Positions 7,283-11,054 of a stretch of DNA of 11,054 bases are shown piece after piece. The position numbers and the translations under genes are program-made. Within the stretch, counting starts at the first letter, position 1. Every line of letters begins with the position of its first letter. The notes beneath the pieces were generated by a model. The model had not been told where the DNA came from and ran no database searches. It was given only the letters and a program-made list of their open reading frames with translations. The stretch is from Planctomycetota bacterium (GTDB taxonomy: Bacteria; Planctomycetota; Phycisphaerae; Sedimentisphaerales; Anaerohalosphaeraceae): assembly GCA_030637065.1 (NCBI GenBank), contig DAOVVQ010000112.1, positions 1 through 11,054 on the forward strand, written 5' to 3'.

Positions 7283-8179
7283 GTGAAACTGTTGTCGTTT
7301 GGTGAAGTACTTTGGGATATCGTAGACTCGCAGGAATACCTTGGGGGCGCACCGTTTAACCTCGCCGCCCACGCCGGGCGATGCGGCGGCGATTGCGCCA
7401 TGATCTCACGCCTTGGCAAAGACAGCCGCGGACAAACCGCCCTGGCTGCGGCTGAGAAGATGCAAATCGATTGCCGGTATGTCCGGATAGACGAAAAACA
7501 CCCGACAGGAACGGTTGACGCCGTCATCTCCGCTACCGGCCAGCCGGACTATATAATCCACGAGCCGGTTGCTTATGATTTTATCGACCTTGACGACGAG
7601 ACGATCCGCGAAATAGTCCAAAGCCGATTCGATGTATTCTGTTTTGGCACGCTCGCCCAACGCAACGAGGTTTCCCGCGATTCGCTCATGCGATTGCTTG
7701 CCGGGCTCAGCGGTAGCGGCACACGAATATTCTGCGATGTCAACCTCCGCCAGAATTATTACAATAAAGACATTCTGGCCGCCTCCCTTGGGGCCTGCGA
7801 TATCCTCAAACTAAACGACGACGAAGTCGGGGTATTGTCCCAGCTTCTTTTTGATGCACCCGGGATGGACATGCAGGATTTCTGCCGAAAATTAGCCGGG
7901 CAGATGGACATTAAAGATATTGTTGTAACTATGGGCGAAAAAGGCGCAATGATCTTTGATGGAGGCCGCTGTCAGGTCATCGAAGGCCATAAAGTCGAGG
8001 TCGCAGATACGATAGGCGCAGGCGACGCATTCTCAGCGGTATTCCTCTGCAAAAAACTGAACGGATGCACCAGCCGGCAAGCAACCGCCGCCGCCAACCG
8101 TGTCGGGGCCTTTGTCGCGTCAAAAAGCGGCGCTATTCCGGAATATGATGCCAAAATAATGCAATTTCTGTCCGAATAG
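7283..8179 (+). CDS. PfkB-family carbohydrate kinase, probable fructokinase
   Basis: Cytoplasmic sugar kinase of 298 aa, the normal PfkB/ribokinase length, with no signal peptide. It transfers phosphate from ATP to a sugar hydroxyl; fructose to fructose 6-phosphate is the likely reaction. Seen: the start strand LLSFGEVLWD (3-12), the substrate-binding GG turn in YLGGAPFNLAAH (19-30), the DVNLRQNYY segment (152-160), KLNDDEV (176-182) and the PfkB signature DTIGAGDAFSA (242-252) with catalytic base D248. GEVLWD at the start and the neighbouring GH32 and porter favour fructokinase over ribokinase or 2-keto-3-deoxygluconate kinase. Translation starts at GTG 7283, with AGGAG at 7273-7277. It is the first gene after a candidate promoter and palindrome, so it may head its own transcript with the porter 48 bases downstream. 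The exact sugar is unproven. Confidence 0.88.
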   Translation: MKLLSFGEVLWDIVDSQEYLGGAPFNLAAHAGRCGGDCAMISRLGKDSRGQTALAAAEKMQIDCRYVRIDEKHPTGTVDAVISATGQPDYIIHEPVAYDFIDLDDETIREIVQSRFDVFCFGTLAQRNEVSRDSLMRLLAGLSGSGTRIFCDVNLRQNYYNKDILAASLGACDILKLNDDEVGVLSQLLFDAPGMDMQDFCRKLAGQMDIKDIVVTMGEKGAMIFDGGRCQVIEGHKVEVADTIGAGDAFSAVFLCKKLNGCTSRQATAAANRVGAFVASKSGAIPEYDAKIMQFLSE

Positions 8180-8227
8180 CGGCGTTTATAAAAGGAAAAG
8201 GATTTTAACGGAACTGGAGACCTGGAT

Positions 8228-9559
8228 ATGAAGATCCACTATTTTTTGATCAAAAGTGCGGTAGTAGCGGCTCTTGGGGGATTTCTGTTTGGTTTCGATA
8301 CGGTGGTCATATCCGGCGCCGAACAAACCATTCAGGATCTTTGGGGCTTGAACGCTTCGGTACACGGATGGGTTATCAGCATGGCGCTGTGGGGGACGGT
8401 TCTCGGATCGCTGATTGGCGGCTGGCCGACGGAACGTTTGGGCCGCCGCAAAACCCTGCTTTCGATCGGTGTTCTCTACTTCGTTTCCGCCGTCGGCTCG
8501 GCCTACGCACCGGAGGTCTACTCCTTCATGATCGCCCGGTTCATCGGCGGTCTGGGGATCGGGATATCCACCGTGGCGGCACCGCTGTATATTTCCGAGA
8601 TATCACCGCCCCAATACCGCGGGAGACTCGCGGGCATGTTTCAGTTCAATATCGTCTTCGGTATTCTCATCGCCTTTTTGTCTAACTACCTGCTGGGCGG
8701 GGTTGGAGAACACGCCTGGCGCTGGATGATGGGAGTGGAAGCAATTCCGGCGCTGGTTTATACGGTGTTGTGCTTCGGCCTGCCGGAAAGCCCGCGATGG
8801 CTGATCACTCATGGCGGCGACCGTGAAGGCGGGATCAACGTCTTTCGCCGTATTATGCCTGATGCAACTGACGAGGACCTCAATACATTGGCCAACGAAG
8901 TTGAGGCCTCGGTAAGCCATGTCGAACGGGCCTCGAAATTCTTTACTGCCCGGCTGATCACGCCGATCTCATTGGCCTTTTTCATAGCATTTTTTAACCA
9001 GCTCGCCGGCATCAACGCGATCCTCTATTTCGCGCCTCGCATTTTTGAAATGACCGGCCTTGGCTCGAAAGCGGCCCTGCTGCAATCGGTCGGCATCGGG
9101 GTGACCAACCTGATCTTTACGTTTGTGGGCCTGTGGCTGATCGACAAGCTGGGGCGGCGGACGCTGCTGTATATCGGGTCGTTTGGCTACATTGGTTCGC
9201 TCGGCCTCTGCGCATGGGCATTCTCTACCGAAAACTTTGCGATCGTCCCAGCCTGCATCTTTGCGTTTATCGCCGCGCACGCGATCGGCCAGGGAGCCGT
9301 CATCTGGGTCTTCATCAGCGAGATATTCCCGAACCGCAACCGCGCTTCGGGCCAGGCCCTCGGCAGCTTTACACACTGGATATTCGCGGCGCTGCTGACG
9401 CGGTTCTTCCCGGAAATGGTCGAGGCCTTCGCGCCGGCAACCGTCTTCTCCTTCTTCTGCTTCATGATGGTACTCCAACTCGTCTGGGTAAAAGTAATGG
9501 TGCCCGAAACCAAGGGCGTACCCCTTGAGCAGATGCAAAAAAAATTAGGTATTGAATGA
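8228..9559 (+). CDS. MFS sugar porter (sugar:H+ symporter family)
   Basis: Inner-membrane monosaccharide transporter of 443 aa with twelve predicted membrane segments in two halves. Sugar-porter hallmarks are all visible: the TM2-3 loop ERLGRRKT (69-76), R104 in FMIARFIGGLGIG, YISEISPPQYRGRLAG (121-136), PESPRWL (186-192) ending the first half, NQLAGINAILYF (257-268), the repeated loop DKLGRRTLL (306-314), the SEIFPNRNRASGQA segment (364-377) and PETKGVPLEQ (426-435) at the C-terminus. Family members (XylE/GalP/glucose-porter type) usually couple uptake to protons. The cargo is probably the monosaccharide released by the secreted hydrolases and phosphorylated by the kinase encoded just upstream; fructose is favoured by context. 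TGGAGA (8215-8220) is the RBS. The stop overlaps an ATG (9556) of the next frame, and the next gene's RBS follows directly, so coupled translation is likely. Confidence 0.92.
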   Translation: MKIHYFLIKSAVVAALGGFLFGFDTVVISGAEQTIQDLWGLNASVHGWVISMALWGTVLGSLIGGWPTERLGRRKTLLSIGVLYFVSAVGSAYAPEVYSFMIARFIGGLGIGISTVAAPLYISEISPPQYRGRLAGMFQFNIVFGILIAFLSNYLLGGVGEHAWRWMMGVEAIPALVYTVLCFGLPESPRWLITHGGDREGGINVFRRIMPDATDEDLNTLANEVEASVSHVERASKFFTARLITPISLAFFIAFFNQLAGINAILYFAPRIFEMTGLGSKAALLQSVGIGVTNLIFTFVGLWLIDKLGRRTLLYIGSFGYIGSLGLCAWAFSTENFAIVPACIFAFIAAHAIGQGAVIWVFISEIFPNRNRASGQALGSFTHWIFAALLTRFFPEMVEAFAPATVFSFFCFMMVLQLVWVKVMVPETKGVPLEQMQKKLGIE

Positions 9560-9564
9560 TTTTT

Positions 9565-9570
9565 GAGGTG
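9565..9570 (+). promoter_or_regulatory. Ribosome binding site deciding the DUF1080 start
   Basis: GAGGTG lies six bases before the ATG at 9577. The alternative ATG at 9556, overlapping the porter stop, has no comparable site and would put seven extra residues, one acidic, before the lipoprotein signal. Confidence 0.65.
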
Positions 9571-9576
9571 AAAGCT

Positions 9577-10269
9577 ATGAGATATTCTTCTATTGTATTA
9601 TTAGTTGTGGTTTTAGCAGGCTGCTCGTCCGTTAAGGTTGGTTCGCCCGGTGAGTTTAAGAGTATTTTTAATGGCCGGGATCTTTCCGGCTGGGATGGTA
9701 TTGAGGGCGCGTGGGAGGTTCGCGATGGGGCGATATGGTGCACCGGCGAAAAGGGTAATCAGTGGCTGATATACAGGGGCGGCGAGTATGAGGACCTGGA
9801 ATTGCGTTTGCAGTTTAAGTTCCTAAACGGCAACTCCGGCGTTCAGGTGCGGTCTACCGAGTTCGAGCCCTATCAGGTTCGCGGCTACCAGGCCGAGATC
9901 GCCAGCCGGGAAAAGATGGGTCTTTGGCACCATTCCAAGCCTCCGGAGAAATACCGGAGTCTGCTTTCGCTCGCCGGCCAGAAGGTGCATATCGCGCCCG
10001 ATGGGGAAAAGACCGTCGAGCAGGTTGCCGATGCCGAAGAAATTCAGGCCGCGTTTAAGGAGGGCCAGTGGAACGAGATGGTCATCACAGCCTGCGGCAA
10101 TCGCCTCATTCACAAGGTAAACGGAATAATTTTCAGCGACTTAACCGACGAAGAAACGAAATACAAAATGACCTCGGGCCTTATCGCCCTCCAGGACCAC
10201 GGCAGCGGAACCCAGGCGGGCTTTAAGGACATCCGCCTTAGAGAACTGAAACCATCGGGATGTAAATGA
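9577..10269 (+). CDS. DUF1080 lipoprotein (3-keto-disaccharide hydrolase-like domain)
   Basis: Exported lipoprotein of 230 aa. Seen: a short basic start (MRYSS), a hydrophobic run and lipobox L13-A-G-C16; then one DUF1080/PF06439-type domain filling the protein. Typical blocks are IFNGRDLSGWD (30-40), GAWEVRDGAIWC (44-55), YEDLELRLQFKF (71-82), NGNSGVQVRS (84-93), GYQAEI (103-108), GQWNEMVI (163-170), HKVNG (179-183) and GLIALQDHGSG (201-211). The fold is a concanavalin-like beta sandwich. Some members cleave 3-keto-glycosides, others may only bind glycans; the catalytic role here is inferred from family only. No Gfo/Idh-type 3-dehydrogenase is seen in the window. The start at 9577 is chosen because GAGGTG (9565-9570) sits six bases upstream and because the signal peptide then begins at once; an in-frame ATG at 9556 overlaps the porter stop. 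It lies between porter and GH32, so it is probably in their operon. Confidence 0.85.
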   Translation: MRYSSIVLLVVVLAGCSSVKVGSPGEFKSIFNGRDLSGWDGIEGAWEVRDGAIWCTGEKGNQWLIYRGGEYEDLELRLQFKFLNGNSGVQVRSTEFEPYQVRGYQAEIASREKMGLWHHSKPPEKYRSLLSLAGQKVHIAPDGEKTVEQVADAEEIQAAFKEGQWNEMVITACGNRLIHKVNGIIFSDLTDEETKYKMTSGLIALQDHGSGTQAGFKDIRLRELKPSGCK

Positions 10270-10297
10270 CTATTTTATCCCGCAAGAAACAAAATAG
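10270..10297. repeat. Inverted repeat between DUF1080 and GH32 genes
   Basis: CTATTTT (10270-10276) and AAAATAG (10291-10297) are perfect inverted repeats with a 14-base spacer in a 63-base AT-rich gap. It starts right after the DUF1080 stop. AT-only pairing makes a terminator unlikely; it may be an mRNA-processing hairpin, a protein site, or chance. Confidence 0.25.
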
Positions 10298-10320
10298 AAC
10301 ATAAACTCTAATAATTTTTC

Positions 10321-10328
10321 AGGAGGTG
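10321..10328 (+). promoter_or_regulatory. Strong ribosome binding site of the GH32 gene
   Basis: AGGAGGTG is a near-perfect Shine-Dalgarno sequence with AGGAGG ending six bases before ATG 10333. It is the strongest RBS in the window and fixes the GH32 start. Confidence 0.8.
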
Positions 10329-10332
10329 TTCA

Positions 10333-11054
10333 ATGGATAATATTAACCGTCGCATTTTTCTAAGACAGACAGGCTTAATGGCCGCCGCTTTGACATTGCC
10401 GACCCGCAGCATACTCGCAGCCGGCAAAAAACAACTGGCCAGCAATGAATCGAAGGTTCCGAAATTCACCTTCGCCAATACGCTACGGGAGCAGGAGCGG
10501 CAACTAAAGACCAACCCCCTGATGCTGCGATTTGCCGAGGAGCGAAGGTCGATGGCCTCCGATCCGCACCGGCCACTCTATCATTTCGTAAATCCCAAAC
10601 ACCATCTCAACGACCCCAACGGACTTTGCTTCTGGAACGGTCAGTGGCACCTGTTCTTCCAGGCCTATCCGCCGGAAGACAGACGGCAGCACTGGGGACA
10701 CGCCATCAGCGACGATCTTGTCCACTGGCGCGACCTGCCGTATGCGATCTATCCCAATCCGGAGAGGGCATGTTTTTCCGGCTCGACGTACGTCGAAAAG
10801 GACCGCGTGATCGCGATGTATCACGGGACGACTGTTGGCAATATGGTCGCTGTATCGAGCGATCCGCTGCTCCTGAACTGGGAGAAGGTAACCGGCAAGG
10901 CCGTTATCACGTTGAATCCGAACGAAAACGTCCGACCCTACCGCATCTTCGATCCGTGTATCTGGAAAAAGGGTAATATGTATTACTCGCTTTCGGGCGG
11001 CACCCTGCCTGATGGGCCGGGCGGCAGGAGAGTGCGAGCTAATTTCCTGTGGAA
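10333..11054 (+). CDS. Glycoside hydrolase family 32 enzyme, N-terminal part (cut by window end)
   Basis: Secreted GH32 (clan GH-J) five-bladed beta-propeller enzyme; 240 codons are present and the frame runs off the window. Seen: a Tat-type leader (R6-R7-I-F-L-R, hydrophobic LMAAALTL, likely cut near ILAA30); a helical pre-domain (about 45-78); HLNDPNG (91-97) with nucleophile D94; WHLFFQAYP (105-113); HWGHAISDDLVHW (120-132); FSGS (148-151); and a D207-P208 pair in IFDPCIW, the position of the RDP transition-state stabiliser. The usual Arg before that Asp is Phe here (F206). The acid/base EC motif lies beyond the window. Family members release fructose from sucrose, inulin or levan; with the kinase and porter upstream this is the best guess, but the altered RDP motif suggests a divergent subgroup with possibly different sugar preference. 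Confidence 0.9.
   Translation, partial: MDNINRRIFLRQTGLMAAALTLPTRSILAAGKKQLASNESKVPKFTFANTLREQERQLKTNPLMLRFAEERRSMASDPHRPLYHFVNPKHHLNDPNGLCFWNGQWHLFFQAYPPEDRRQHWGHAISDDLVHWRDLPYAIYPNPERACFSGSTYVEKDRVIAMYHGTTVGNMVAVSSDPLLLNWEKVTGKAVITLNPNENVRPYRIFDPCIWKKGNMYYSLSGGTLPDGPGGRRVRANFLW

Noticed and set aside
9133..9528. Alternative plus-strand frame of 131 codons within the MFS porter.
   Set aside because: The porter frame here carries the DKLGRRTLL and PETKG hallmarks; the other frame is Arg/Pro-rich and unrecognisable.
9537..9544. Run of eight A near the end of the porter gene, a possible slippage site.
   Set aside because: It encodes the last Gln-Lys-Lys in frame and sits four codons before the stop; no conserved product in another frame supports programmed frameshifting.
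1..11054. CRISPR arrays, tRNA or rRNA genes, insertion sequences, phage or defence genes.
   Set aside because: No repeat-spacer periodicity, no transposase or integrase motifs and no RNA-gene signatures were seen on either strand; coding is continuous with metabolic genes.

Overview
The window reads as one gene-dense, single-strand stretch of a carbohydrate-utilisation locus. It has eight genes, all on the + strand, with the last cut by the window end. The longest gap is 102 bases, so no stretch over 300 bases lacks a gene. Its character fits a sulfatase-rich bacterium of the Planctomycetota (Phycisphaerae / Sedimentisphaerales-like) or a neighbouring PVC lineage. Reasons: three type I sulfatases in 7 kb, twin-arginine leaders of the RRDFLK type on secreted hydrolases, a DUF1080 lipoprotein, and a polysaccharide locus built around a major-facilitator transporter with no SusC/SusD pair in view. 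The lineage is an inference from gene content, not from a marker gene.

Layout. Bases 24-7180 hold four genes separated by 15, 45 and 38-44 bases: sulfatase 1 (Tat-type leader), a GH97 glycosidase with the retaining alpha-galactosidase-type nucleophile (Sec leader), sulfatase 2 with an extra C-terminal beta-rich domain (Sec leader), and sulfatase 3 with a HEAT-like tail (Tat-type leader). A 102-base spacer (7181-7282) then carries nested inverted repeats, a plausible -35/-10 promoter and an 8-6-8 palindrome overlapping the -35. Bases 7283-11054 hold a second set: a PfkB-type fructokinase with a GTG start, an MFS sugar porter, a DUF1080 (3-keto-disaccharide hydrolase-like) lipoprotein that almost abuts the porter, and the first 240 codons of a GH32 enzyme with a Tat-type leader.

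How the parts could work together. Secreted sulfatases would strip sulfate esters, GH97 would remove an alpha-linked (probably galactosyl) residue, and GH32 would release fructose or a related sugar. The porter would import the monosaccharide and the kinase would phosphorylate it. The fructokinase / inner-membrane porter / GH32 trio resembles the core of the Bacteroides fructan locus. Here it sits beside sulfatases and GH97, which points to a sulfated or mixed glycan containing alpha-galactosyl and fructosyl-like residues. The substrate is inferred, and the GH32 lacks the usual Arg of its RDP motif, so fructose specificity is not secure.

The most noteworthy signals are: the three different non-classical formylglycine motifs (CMASR, CHSSR, CAPTR), especially CHSSR; the promoter/palindrome arrangement in the 7181-7282 spacer; the altered RDP motif of the GH32; and the joining of a fructan-type uptake module to a sulfatase/GH97 module.
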